Position numbers and translations under genes: made by a program
In this document: positions 14,717-21,848 of the stretch, piece after piece
Numbering within the stretch: the first letter of the stretch is position 1
Layout of the letters: each line of letters starts with the position of its first letter
Notes under the pieces: model-generated
Database searches by the model: none
Seen by the model: the letters and a program-made list of their open reading frames with translations, nothing else
What the model was told of the DNA's origin: nothing
NCBI GenBank assembly: GCA_026193125.1
Contig: JAPHSC010000093.1
Coordinates: 1 to 21,848, forward strand
From: Gammaproteobacteria bacterium
GTDB taxonomy: Bacteria > Pseudomonadota > Gammaproteobacteria > Steroidobacterales > BM003
Direction: 5' to 3'
Length of the DNA stretch: 21,848 nt

Positions 14717-15693
14717 AAATCTGACCCCGGGTTGAAACAGGCTCGCCAGTGCGTGGTGGAAATCTGCTCCAGGACAGGCATGCTGGTCGCGCACTTTTCC
14801 AGCCGGCGTGGGCAACGTGGATGGAAGGGGCAGCCCTGGGGCCAGTCGCCGGCGCCCGGCGCCTGACCCTGCAGGGATGGCAGCAAGGAGCCGGGGGTGG
14901 AGGTGAGCCCCGGCGCACAGGCAATGAGGCCAGCGGTGTAGGGATGACCCGCCGCTGCAAATAATTCGTCGGTGCGTCCCTGTTCCAGTACCCGGCCCCC
15001 ATACATCACCAAGACCCTGTCCGCCACGCCGCGGACCACCGCGAGGTCGTGGGTAATCAACAGCACCGCGGTTCCGCTTTGCCGTGCCAGGCTGGCGATA
15101 AGAGCCAGCACCTGGCTCTGGGTGGTCACATCCAGAGCGGTAGTTGGTTCGTCCGCCACCAGCACCACAGGCTCGCCCAGCAAGGCCAGCGCCATCACGG
15201 CCCGCTGTTGCATACCACCGGAAAGCTCGTGGGGGTATTTACCAAGCACGCTCGGCGCATCCGTCAGACCCACTGCCCGCAACATGCTCTCGGCCTGCTC
15301 GCGCGCTTTCACGCCGCCCAGACCCTGGTGCCAGCGCAGCATTTCCAGCATCTGCTTGCCGATGCTCAGGTAGGGATTCAACGCCTGGCCGGGATCCTGG
15401 GACACCAGCCCGATCCGCCTGCCCCTGACCCGGGTCCAGCCTGCCTCGTCCAGCTCATCCAGGGACTTGCCCTCCAGCAGCATGCGGCCACGACGCCGGG
15501 CACCCGGTCCCAGTAATCCCAGCAATGCCAGGGCTGTCTGGCTCTTACCCGAGCCCGACTCACCCACGACAGCTAATACTTCTCCCGCGTACAACTCGAA
15601 GTCCAGGCCACGCACCGCATCCGTGGATCTGTGCACCGGCCCATAGGAGACCTGCAAGCCGGTTACCTGCAGCACCGGACCCGTCGCGCTCAT
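14713..15693 (-). CDS. oppD: Oligopeptide ABC transporter ATP-binding protein OppD
   Basis: The partner nucleotide-binding subunit of OppF on the cytoplasmic face of the importer. The product is 326 residues. Walker A GESGSGKS is at 44-51, signature LSGGMQQR at 157-164, Walker B plus D-loop ADEPTTALD at 180-188, and the switch histidine in LLITHD. The C-terminus contains the pattern Cys288-x5-Cys294-x6-Cys301-x17-Cys319, resembling the iron-sulfur-binding motif described for related dipeptide transporter ATPases. Its start overlaps the oppC stop as ATGA and its stop overlaps the oppF start in the same way, so the four genes are translationally coupled. Confidence 0.95.
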   Translation of the reverse strand: MSATGPVLQVTGLQVSYGPVHRSTDAVRGLDFELYAGEVLAVVGESGSGKSQTALALLGLLGPGARRRGRMLLEGKSLDELDEAGWTRVRGRRIGLVSQDPGQALNPYLSIGKQMLEMLRWHQGLGGVKAREQAESMLRAVGLTDAPSVLGKYPHELSGGMQQRAVMALALLGEPVVLVADEPTTALDVTTQSQVLALIASLARQSGTAVLLITHDLAVVRGVADRVLVMYGGRVLEQGRTDELFAAAGHPYTAGLIACAPGLTSTPGSLLPSLQGQAPGAGDWPQGCPFHPRCPRRLEKCATSMPVLEQISTTHWRACFNPGSDL

Positions 15694-16571
15694 GTCCCGT
15701 CCCGCCTGTCATCGCGCATCGGATCCAGGGCATCGCGCAGGCCATCGCCCAGAAAATTGAGGCACAACAGGGTCAGACCCAGGACCAGGCCAGGATAGAC
15801 CAGCATCCAGGGCGCGTTCTCCATTTCCCGAGCGCCTTCGCTGATCAGGGAACCCCAGGACGTCAACGGCTCCTGCACCCCCAGACCCAGAAAGCTCAGG
15901 AAGGACTCGGCAAGAATTACCTGGGGCACGGTCAGGGTGGCGTAGACCACCACGATGCCGGTCAGGTTGGGGAGGATATGACGCAAGAGTATGCCGGCCG
16001 AGGATACCCCGGTGGCCTGGGCCGCCAGGACAAACTCCTGGCGCTTGAGGCTCATGGCCTGGCCACGCACTATGCGGGACATATCCAGCCAGTTGATCGC
16101 TCCTATGGCCAGGAATATCAACATGATGTGACGGCCAAAGTACACGGTAAGCAGGATAACCAGGAACAGGAAAGGCAGGGCGTAAAGCACATCTACGGCG
16201 CGCATCATCAGCTGGTCGACACGGCCGCCCAGGTACCCTGCCGTGGCACCATAGATCACCCCTATCAGCACGCTGACCAGGGTCGCGAGCAGGCCCACCG
16301 CCAGCGAGATGCGTCCTCCCATGAGCATACGCGCCAGCAGATCGCGCCCGTTGGCGTCAGTCCCCAGGAGATGTCCGTTATGTAGCGAAGGCGGCGTGGA
16401 AATCTGGTCCCAGTCAACCGCCTGGGAGGTGGCGGACACCAGCCACGGACCTACCAGTACCGCAAGGCATACCAGGACCAACACCACGGCTGCCGCCATC
16501 GCCGCCCGGTTTTCCGCCAACCTGGCCAGAGCAGCCCTCCAATGGGTGACGGCAACCGGCGTGGTGCTCAT
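15690..16571 (-). CDS. oppC: Oligopeptide ABC transporter permease OppC
   Basis: Inner-membrane permease subunit that pairs with OppB to form the channel. The product is 293 residues with an N-terminal transmembrane segment near 24-42. The family motif HLLGTDANGRDLLARMLMGG lies at about 67-86. A permease core of five further helices follows. The EAA-type loop that contacts the ATPases is at about 181-205 (VLAAQATGVSSAGILLRHIL). The start overlaps the oppB stop by 4 bp. Confidence 0.95.
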   Translation of the reverse strand: MSTTPVAVTHWRAALARLAENRAAMAAAVVLVLVCLAVLVGPWLVSATSQAVDWDQISTPPSLHNGHLLGTDANGRDLLARMLMGGRISLAVGLLATLVSVLIGVIYGATAGYLGGRVDQLMMRAVDVLYALPFLFLVILLTVYFGRHIMLIFLAIGAINWLDMSRIVRGQAMSLKRQEFVLAAQATGVSSAGILLRHILPNLTGIVVVYATLTVPQVILAESFLSFLGLGVQEPLTSWGSLISEGAREMENAPWMLVYPGLVLGLTLLCLNFLGDGLRDALDPMRDDRRDGT

Positions 16572-17500
16572 GCGCGTCTCAACCTGGGATCTATCAGGCG
16601 GTAACCGATATCCACGACGAGATTGAAGGCAATTACCAGTACGCCGTAGAAAACCACCACACCCATAACCAGGGTGTAGTCTCGGTTCACCGCTCCCTGC
16701 ACGAAATAGCGCCCGATACCCGGGATGCCAAAAATCGTTTCCACCACTACCGAGCCGGTCAACAAGGCGGCCGCCGCGGGTCCCACGTATGAGACAACAG
16801 GCAATAACGCCGGGCGCAAGGCATGACCCCAGAGTACCCGCCGCGAACTCAGGCCCCTGGCCCGGGCCATGGTGATAAAACCGGCGCTCAACACTTCCAG
16901 CATGCTGCTACGGGTGATACGGGCGATGTAGGCAATCTGCGGCAGGGCCAGGGCTATCACCGGCAAAACCATGTTGCGCAGACCCATGCCGCTGCCCGCC
17001 TCCACAGCCATCGCTGGCAACCAGTCCAGGTAGATCGCGAATACCAGGACCAGCAGTGGCGCCACCACGAAATTGGGCACCGATATTCCCACCAGGCTGA
17101 CGCCCATAATGCTCGCATCCACCCAGGTGTTGGCCCTGCGCGCCGCCACCACCCCGGCCGGTATACCCAGCGCCAGCGCCAGCAAAAATGCCAGTCCGCC
17201 CAACTGCAGGGAATAGGGTAGTCCGGCGGCAATCAGTTCGGCCACGTCATAATCGGGATATTGAAAAGAGGGCCCCAGGTCGCCCTTGCACAGGTTTACA
17301 AGGTAACGCAGGTATTGCCGACCCAGGCTTTCATCCAGGTGGTAGGCCGCGAGCAGGTTCTGTTCCACCTGCGGCGGCAGGTTTCGTTCACCGGCGAATG
17401 GTCCCCCGGGCACCGCGCGCATGAGAAAGAATGCCGCGGTTACCAGCACCAGCAGCGTGGGAATAGCGCTCAGAAATCGTTTAAATATCAGCCCTGGCAA
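16568..17500 (-). CDS. oppB: Oligopeptide ABC transporter permease OppB (TTG start)
   Basis: The other permease subunit. The product is 310 residues with the type-B N-terminus FKRFLSAIPTLLVLV, then the periplasmic loop containing AYHLDESLGRQYLRYL. The EAA loop is at about 211-231 (MARARGLSSRRVLWGHALRP) and the motif ETIFGIPGIGRYFV follows. No ATG is available near the N-terminus. The TTG at 17500 is chosen because it gives the expected family length and has a strong GGGAGG Shine-Dalgarno with 6-nt spacing. It lies 42 bp after oppA. Confidence 0.94.
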   Translation of the reverse strand: MPGLIFKRFLSAIPTLLVLVTAAFFLMRAVPGGPFAGERNLPPQVEQNLLAAYHLDESLGRQYLRYLVNLCKGDLGPSFQYPDYDVAELIAAGLPYSLQLGGLAFLLALALGIPAGVVAARRANTWVDASIMGVSLVGISVPNFVVAPLLVLVFAIYLDWLPAMAVEAGSGMGLRNMVLPVIALALPQIAYIARITRSSMLEVLSAGFITMARARGLSSRRVLWGHALRPALLPVVSYVGPAAAALLTGSVVVETIFGIPGIGRYFVQGAVNRDYTLVMGVVVFYGVLVIAFNLVVDIGYRLIDPRLRRA

Positions 17501-17506
17501 GGCCGC

Positions 17507-17512
17507 CCTCCC
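17507..17512 (-). promoter_or_regulatory. Strong ribosome binding site that sets the oppB TTG start
   Basis: GGGAGG on the minus strand, 6 nt before the TTG at 17500. It supports a rare start codon in a stretch with no ATG alternative. Confidence 0.7.
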
Positions 17513-17542
17513 GTGTGTCTATCGGGTAGGCCGCAGCATGAA

Positions 17543-19189
17543 TTAATCGCGTTGCAATGACAAATGCCTGCTGTACTGCAGATTCATGATGTTGTCCTGC
17601 CAGCCTTTTACCCAGGGCTTGACCAGGTGCCGGCTGACATGGAAGTACAGGGGAATTACCGGCATATCCGCAAGCATCAGGCGCTCGGCCTGCTCCAGCA
17701 GCGCACGTCGCTGCTGCAGATCTACCTCGCGGCCGGCCTGCTCCAGCAAGCTGTCGTAGGCGGGATTGGAATAGCCGCTGAGATTCAAATCAAAGTCGGA
17801 CTGAAAAAACTGGGCAAAGGTGAAGGCATCGTTGTAGTCCCCGATCCAGCTGGAGCGGAAAACCTGGGTCTCGCCCTGGCGAATGTGCTGAATCAGGACC
17901 TGGAACTCTTCATTGACCAGGGTGGTCTTCACGCCCAGCGCTTCCTTCCACATGCTGGCGATCGCGACGGCAATACGCTGGTGGGTCTCGGCGGTGTTGT
18001 AACGGATTTCCACCTCGGCCGGATGGTCCGGACCGTAACCCGCACTCGCGTAAAGCTCCCGGGCCCGCAAGATGCGTTGCTGCGCATCCAGGCCGGCCCA
18101 CGCGACCACCTGGGGAGTGTAATTACTGGTCCCCGGTGGCACCCAGCCATAGGCAGGAACCTCTCCCACGCCGGTGATTTTCTCGGTCAGCAATTCCCGG
18201 TCAACCGCCATGGCCAAGGCCTGGCGTAGCTGCGGGTCATCGCGAAACGGGGGCTTGCGCAGGTTGAGTCCGTAGTAATAAGTGGTCAGGTAAGGATGGA
18301 TACGCAGTTCCGCCGCCAGGTTTTCCTTGATCCAGCGAAACTGTTGCAGCGGAATGGTGTAGGTGAAGTCCAGCTCGCCCGCCCGGTAGCGCTTGAGCTC
18401 GGCGCCGTCATCCGCGGTATTGTAGAAAATCACCCGGTCTATGCGGTTAGCTTGATTATTCCAGTAGTGGGTATTGCGCCGGGCTCCAATATAGGCCCCC
18501 ACTACCCACTCATCCAGGACAAAGGCGCCATTGGAGACCAGGTTACCAGGACGACCATAATCCTTGTCGTGGGCGAGCAGGCTGGCCTCATGCACCGGGT
18601 ACATGCTGGGATGCGTCAGCAAATCCAGCAGATAGGGGGCCGGTCTGACCAGGTACAGACGCAGGGTCGCGGGGTCCAGGGCTTCGACACCCAGGGCGTC
18701 CGGCGTCATCTCACCCGCCACTATTTCAGCGCCGTTACGCAGCAGGGTCATATTCTGGGCATAGAAAGCCGGCGTAGCAGGATCCGCAAGACGTCTGAAA
18801 CTGAACACGAAATCCCCGGCGCTTACCGGATCACCGTTGGACCAGCGCGCCTCGGGGCGCAAGTGGAAGGTATAGACCAGCCCATCATCACTGATGTCCC
18901 AGCTGGTCGCGACTGCGGGCTCCAGATCACCATTGGGGGCGTGTGTTAGCAGGCCCTCGAACAGGTCACGCGCAAGGTTGAAGGCCGGATCGGTACGCGA
19001 GGACTGGGGGTTCAGAGACTCGGGTTCCGGGCCGTTGCCGCGCCGCAAAACCGCCTCTGCCAACACCTCGGCATCGTGGGACACGACCGGCGAATCACTG
19101 GCATCGTGACCGACGCCGCGCCAGAGCAAGAGGCCGCCAAATGCCAGGATCACGGCCAGGAGTGCGTGTCGTTTAAGTTGCTGCGTCAT
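17543..19189 (-). CDS. oppA: Oligopeptide ABC transporter substrate-binding protein OppA
   Basis: Family 5 extracytoplasmic binding protein that captures peptides and delivers them to OppBC. From the ATG at 19189 the product is 548 residues. Family hallmarks include EPESLNPQ near the N-terminus, ATSWDISDDGLVYTFHLRP with WSNGDPVSAGDF, NGAFVLDEW in the middle, and DMPVIPLYFH near the C-terminus. The N-terminus has Lys and Arg followed by a hydrophobic segment of about 16 residues (residues 9-24) and has no lipobox cysteine. Either a Sec signal or an uncleaved anchor is possible. An in-frame TTG at 19198 has a better Shine-Dalgarno (GGAG, 5 nt) and would add three residues. It lies about 60 bp after mnmG. 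Confidence 0.93.
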   Translation of the reverse strand: MTQQLKRHALLAVILAFGGLLLWRGVGHDASDSPVVSHDAEVLAEAVLRRGNGPEPESLNPQSSRTDPAFNLARDLFEGLLTHAPNGDLEPAVATSWDISDDGLVYTFHLRPEARWSNGDPVSAGDFVFSFRRLADPATPAFYAQNMTLLRNGAEIVAGEMTPDALGVEALDPATLRLYLVRPAPYLLDLLTHPSMYPVHEASLLAHDKDYGRPGNLVSNGAFVLDEWVVGAYIGARRNTHYWNNQANRIDRVIFYNTADDGAELKRYRAGELDFTYTIPLQQFRWIKENLAAELRIHPYLTTYYYGLNLRKPPFRDDPQLRQALAMAVDRELLTEKITGVGEVPAYGWVPPGTSNYTPQVVAWAGLDAQQRILRARELYASAGYGPDHPAEVEIRYNTAETHQRIAVAIASMWKEALGVKTTLVNEEFQVLIQHIRQGETQVFRSSWIGDYNDAFTFAQFFQSDFDLNLSGYSNPAYDSLLEQAGREVDLQQRRALLEQAERLMLADMPVIPLYFHVSRHLVKPWVKGWQDNIMNLQYSRHLSLQRD

Positions 19190-19249
19190 GGATTCCAACT
19201 GTACTCCATGACGACGGACTACCCAAGACAGTCTCTGCTTGAAAAGTGC

Positions 19250-21163
19250 TCAGGCGCTGCGTCTGGCCAGCTCGCGCTTCTTCAGGTGAATCAGCAGCAG
19301 GGAGACTGCAGCAGGTGTCATCCCCGGCAGACGCGAGGCCTGGCCGATCGTTCCCGGACGGGCAAGCCCCAGTTTTTGGCGCACCTCGTTGGACAAGCCC
19401 CTGACCCCTGCATAGTCCAGGTCCTCCGGCAGACGCGTCTGCTCGTTGCGCAGCTGGCGGTCTATTTCCTCCTGCTGCCGCAGAATATAACCCTGGTACT
19501 TGGCCTGCACTTCCACCTGCAGGACGACCTGCGCGGCCTGCTCGGTGTCCAGATCATCCAGCGCTGTGTTCGCACCCACTTCGGGCAGGCTGGTAATACC
19601 GGCGTAGCTTGCCTCGGGTCGCTTGAGCAATTCAAATGCCCTGGCTTCCCGCGATAGCGGCCCGCCAAACAGTGTCAGGGATTGCTCCTCGCTCAAGTAC
19701 TCGGGTCTCACCAGCACCTGGCCCAGACGCTGCACCTCGTGCCCCACCAGCTCCTGCTTGCGCTGGAAGGTATCCCAGCGCGCGTCGTCCACCAGCCCCA
19801 GTTCGCGACCACGGGGAGTCAGGCGGGCATCAGCGTTGTCCTCCCGCAGCTTCAGGCGGTACTCGGCGCGACTCGTGAACATACGGTAAGGCTCCGCGGT
19901 TCCGCAGGTGATTAAATCGTCCACGAGTACACCTATGTACGCCTCGTCCCGGCGCGGACACCAGGTCTCACGGCCAAGGGCGGTGAGTGCAGCGTTCAAT
20001 CCGGCCAGCAATCCCTGGGCAGCGGCCTCTTCATAGCCAGTCGTGCCGTTAATTTGACCGGCAAAAAACAGGCCCCCCAGGGAGCGGGTTTCCAGGCTGG
20101 GTTTCAAATCTCGAGGGTCGAAGAAATCGTATTCGATAGCGTAACCCGGACGTGTGATATGGGCGTTCTCAAAACCCCGCATGCTGCGCACAAACTCCAG
20201 CTGTACCGCATAGGGCAAACTGGTGGAAATGCCGTTGGGGTAAACCTCGTGCGTATTCAGACCCTCGGGTTCAACGAATACCTGGTGCGACAACTTGTCG
20301 GAAAAACGCACCACCTTGTCTTCCACCGAGGGACAATAACGCGGACCTACACCTTCAATGGCGCCCGAGAACATCGGCGAATCGCCAAGCCCGCCTCGAA
20401 TAATTTCGTGGGTCTGCTCATTGGTATGCGTAATGAAACAGGAAACCTGGCGGGGGTGTTCACTGGCGCGGCCGATAAAGGAGAACACCGGCACCGGGTC
20501 ATCCCCCCGCTGTTCTTCCATCACGCTCCAATCCAGACTGCGTCCGTCAATACGCGGCGGCGTGCCGGTCTTGAGGCGGCCGACGCGGAAAGGCAATTCT
20601 CTCAGCCGGGCGGCCAGGGCATTGGCCGGCGGATCACCCGCCCTGCCACCCTGGTGGCTGGATCGTCCGACATGAATGCGCCCGCCCAGGAACGTACCCA
20701 CGGTCAGTACGACTGCGGCGGCGTGAAACTCCAGACCCATGACGGTCCTTACTCCGGTGACCTTCTCGCCCTCTACCAGCAAGTCGTCTACCGCCTGCTG
20801 GAACAGGGTCAAGCCCGGCTGGTTTTCCACCATGCTGCGGATAGCCTGGCGATACAACACACGATCCGCCTGGGCGCGCGTGGCGCGCACGGCTGGTCCC
20901 TTGCTTGCGTTCAGGGTGCGGAACTGGATACCGGCCCTATCGGCCGCACGCGCCATGGCACCGCCCAGGGCATCAATTTCGCGAGTCAGATGGCCCTTGC
21001 CTATGCCCCCGATAGCGGGGTTGCAGCTCATCTGGCCAATGGTCTCTATGTTATGGGTCAGCAAAAGCGTACGCGCGCCGACACGCGCCGACGCCAGGGC
21101 GGCCTCGGTACCGGCATGGCCGCCTCCGACCACGATCACGTCATACCTTTGTCTGCTTGCCAT
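19250..21163 (-). CDS. mnmG: tRNA uridine-5-carboxymethylaminomethyl(34) synthesis enzyme MnmG (GidA)
   Basis: FAD enzyme that, with MnmE, adds the carboxymethylaminomethyl group to wobble U34 of several tRNAs, supporting reading-frame maintenance. The product is 637 residues, the usual length. The FAD-binding VVGGGHAGTEAALASARVG begins at about residue 11. CNPAIGGIGKGHLTREIDAL and GLFFAGQINGTTGYEEAAAQ are strong family signatures. The C-terminal domain ends LLLIHLKKRELARR, matching the MnmE-binding helical region. The ATG at 21163 has GAG 6 nt upstream. An extended -10 promoter lies upstream. The downstream neighbour is oppA rather than the usual rsmG. Confidence 0.99.
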   Translation of the reverse strand: MASRQRYDVIVVGGGHAGTEAALASARVGARTLLLTHNIETIGQMSCNPAIGGIGKGHLTREIDALGGAMARAADRAGIQFRTLNASKGPAVRATRAQADRVLYRQAIRSMVENQPGLTLFQQAVDDLLVEGEKVTGVRTVMGLEFHAAAVVLTVGTFLGGRIHVGRSSHQGGRAGDPPANALAARLRELPFRVGRLKTGTPPRIDGRSLDWSVMEEQRGDDPVPVFSFIGRASEHPRQVSCFITHTNEQTHEIIRGGLGDSPMFSGAIEGVGPRYCPSVEDKVVRFSDKLSHQVFVEPEGLNTHEVYPNGISTSLPYAVQLEFVRSMRGFENAHITRPGYAIEYDFFDPRDLKPSLETRSLGGLFFAGQINGTTGYEEAAAQGLLAGLNAALTALGRETWCPRRDEAYIGVLVDDLITCGTAEPYRMFTSRAEYRLKLREDNADARLTPRGRELGLVDDARWDTFQRKQELVGHEVQRLGQVLVRPEYLSEEQSLTLFGGPLSREARAFELLKRPEASYAGITSLPEVGANTALDDLDTEQAAQVVLQVEVQAKYQGYILRQQEEIDRQLRNEQTRLPEDLDYAGVRGLSNEVRQKLGLARPGTIGQASRLPGMTPAAVSLLLIHLKKRELARRSA

Positions 21164-21196
21164 ACGTTTCTCGCTCCGCCTTCGGGGCGGTCGCGC

Positions 21197-21205
21197 ATTC
21201 TACCA
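21197..21205 (-). promoter_or_regulatory. Extended -10 promoter of mnmG
   Basis: On the minus strand TGGTAGAAT provides an extended -10 (TGn) plus TAGAAT, five of six to consensus. The -35 region is poor, as is common for extended -10 promoters. The predicted start is near 21190, giving a leader of about 27 nt. That leader contains a small hairpin (CCGCC/GGCGG). Confidence 0.5.
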
Positions 21206-21240
21206 GCAGTTCAGCATGCCGCGCATCCAGGGACGCCCGG

Positions 21241-21269
21241 TTTACAGCGCAGCGCATGACTGCGAGAAT
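21241..21269 (+). promoter_or_regulatory. Sigma-70 promoter of the divergent hydrolase gene
   Basis: TTTACA at 21241-21246 (five of six to the -35 consensus) and GAGAAT at 21264-21269 (four of six) are separated by exactly 17 bp. The predicted start is near 21276, giving a leader of about 22 nt with an AAGGAGG Shine-Dalgarno just before the ATG at 21298. Confidence 0.55.
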
Positions 21270-21297
21270 CCTCCCGTTTACTCGACAAGGAGGCCGT

Positions 21298-21848
21298 ATG
21301 GGCCCCAGAACTGTGCTCGTCGCGCTGCTAGGCAGCCTCTCCCTGTTGGCGCAAGCAAGCGCACTGGAACTGAAGGACTGTCGCATCCAGAACACGGAGG
21401 GGACAGTCTCCACGCCTGCGCAGTGCGGTCTTTTCCAGGTGCCGGAGAATCCCGACGAACCGCTGGGCAAGCAGATAGAACTGTTTGTTGCCCGCGTACC
21501 CACCTTGAATCAGCAACGCTCGGAACAGGCATTTGTTCTGCTGGCAGGAGGACCCGGCCAGGCAGCGAGCGAGGCATACGCGAGCAGTCAGCAGGCGTTT
21601 GAGCGCATCCGCCGCAGCCACGATATCTTGCTGGTGGACCAGCGCGGTACGGGCAAATCCAATCGCATGGCCTGCAATTTTTCGGCCGAGACCGAGGCGC
21701 TGGACTGGGACGATGAGGAGACGACCCGGGCGCTCAAGGATTGCCACGACCACTTGCCTGGCGATCCACGTTACTACACCACCAGCGTGGCCGTCAGAGA
21801 CCTTGATGCGGTGCGCGCGGCCCTGGGTTATACCCAGCTGGTCTTGTA
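21298..21848 (+). CDS. Secreted alpha/beta-hydrolase, peptidase S33-like, partial
   Basis: The first 183 residues of an exported alpha/beta-hydrolase; the gene runs off the right edge. A Sec signal peptide is visible, with a hydrophobic core and likely cleavage after ASA near residue 22. The oxyanion-region motif GGPG is at 84-87, and VDQRGTGKS at 113-121 is characteristic of prolyl-aminopeptidase and tripeptidyl-aminopeptidase-like S33 enzymes. The nucleophile and His/Asp would lie beyond the window. The AAGGAGG Shine-Dalgarno 4 nt before the ATG fixes the start. It is divergent from mnmG. A role in trimming peptides in the periplasm is inferred from family only; esterase activity is also possible. 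Confidence 0.85.
   Translation, partial: MGPRTVLVALLGSLSLLAQASALELKDCRIQNTEGTVSTPAQCGLFQVPENPDEPLGKQIELFVARVPTLNQQRSEQAFVLLAGGPGQAASEAYASSQQAFERIRRSHDILLVDQRGTGKSNRMACNFSAETEALDWDDEETTRALKDCHDHLPGDPRYYTTSVAVRDLDAVRAALGYTQLVL

Noticed and set aside
15525..16385. A 286-codon plus-strand reading frame opposite oppD/oppC
   Set aside because: It is low complexity (Gln, His, Gly rich) and antisense to two translationally coupled transporter genes.
20054..21259. A 401-codon plus-strand reading frame opposite mnmG
   Set aside because: It is a shadow of the strongly conserved mnmG coding sequence, has no recognisable domain, and overlaps the divergent promoter region.

Overview
The window is about 21.8 kb of chromosomal DNA, GC-rich by eye. 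It almost certainly comes from a gammaproteobacterium: it carries the conserved chromosomal set mnmG, rsmG, parA, parB and the F-type ATP synthase operon, with protein sequences close to that group, but I cannot place it below class from sequence alone. Every gene lies on the minus strand except one partial gene at the right edge. No intergenic gap exceeds about 185 bp, and I see no tRNA, rRNA, CRISPR array, IS element or prophage.

Read in the direction of transcription (right to left), the layout is as follows. (1) At 21164-21297 a divergent promoter region separates a secreted alpha/beta-hydrolase (plus strand, cut by the window edge) from mnmG. (2) mnmG is followed closely by a complete oligopeptide ABC importer, oppA-oppB-oppC-oppD-oppF, whose last four genes overlap by ATGA junctions. 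(3) A dihaem cytochrome c4-like gene follows, then a stand-alone metallo-beta-lactamase-fold hydrolase. (4) Next are the 2-methylcitrate cycle genes prpB-prpC-prpD for propionyl-CoA catabolism. (5) rsmG-parA-parB comes next. (6) The last block is atpI-atpB-atpE-atpF-atpH-atpA-atpG and the first 173 codons of atpD.

The main structural oddity is that mnmG and rsmG, commonly adjacent in this class, are separated by about 11 kb of co-directional metabolic and transport genes. The junctions between blocks carry most of the non-coding signals: a TATAAT element and a strong GC hairpin between prpD and rsmG; a dyad overlapping direct repeats upstream of prpB; a hairpin between prpC and prpD; a perfect inverted repeat wrapped around the -10 element of a good sigma-70 promoter in front of atpI; and back-to-back promoters between mnmG and the hydrolase.

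Functionally the window joins housekeeping (tRNA wobble modification, 16S rRNA methylation, chromosome segregation, ATP synthesis) with peptide uptake and propionate oxidation. I found no convincing undescribed defence or mobile system. The findings are mainly about gene order, candidate operators and a few protein details.
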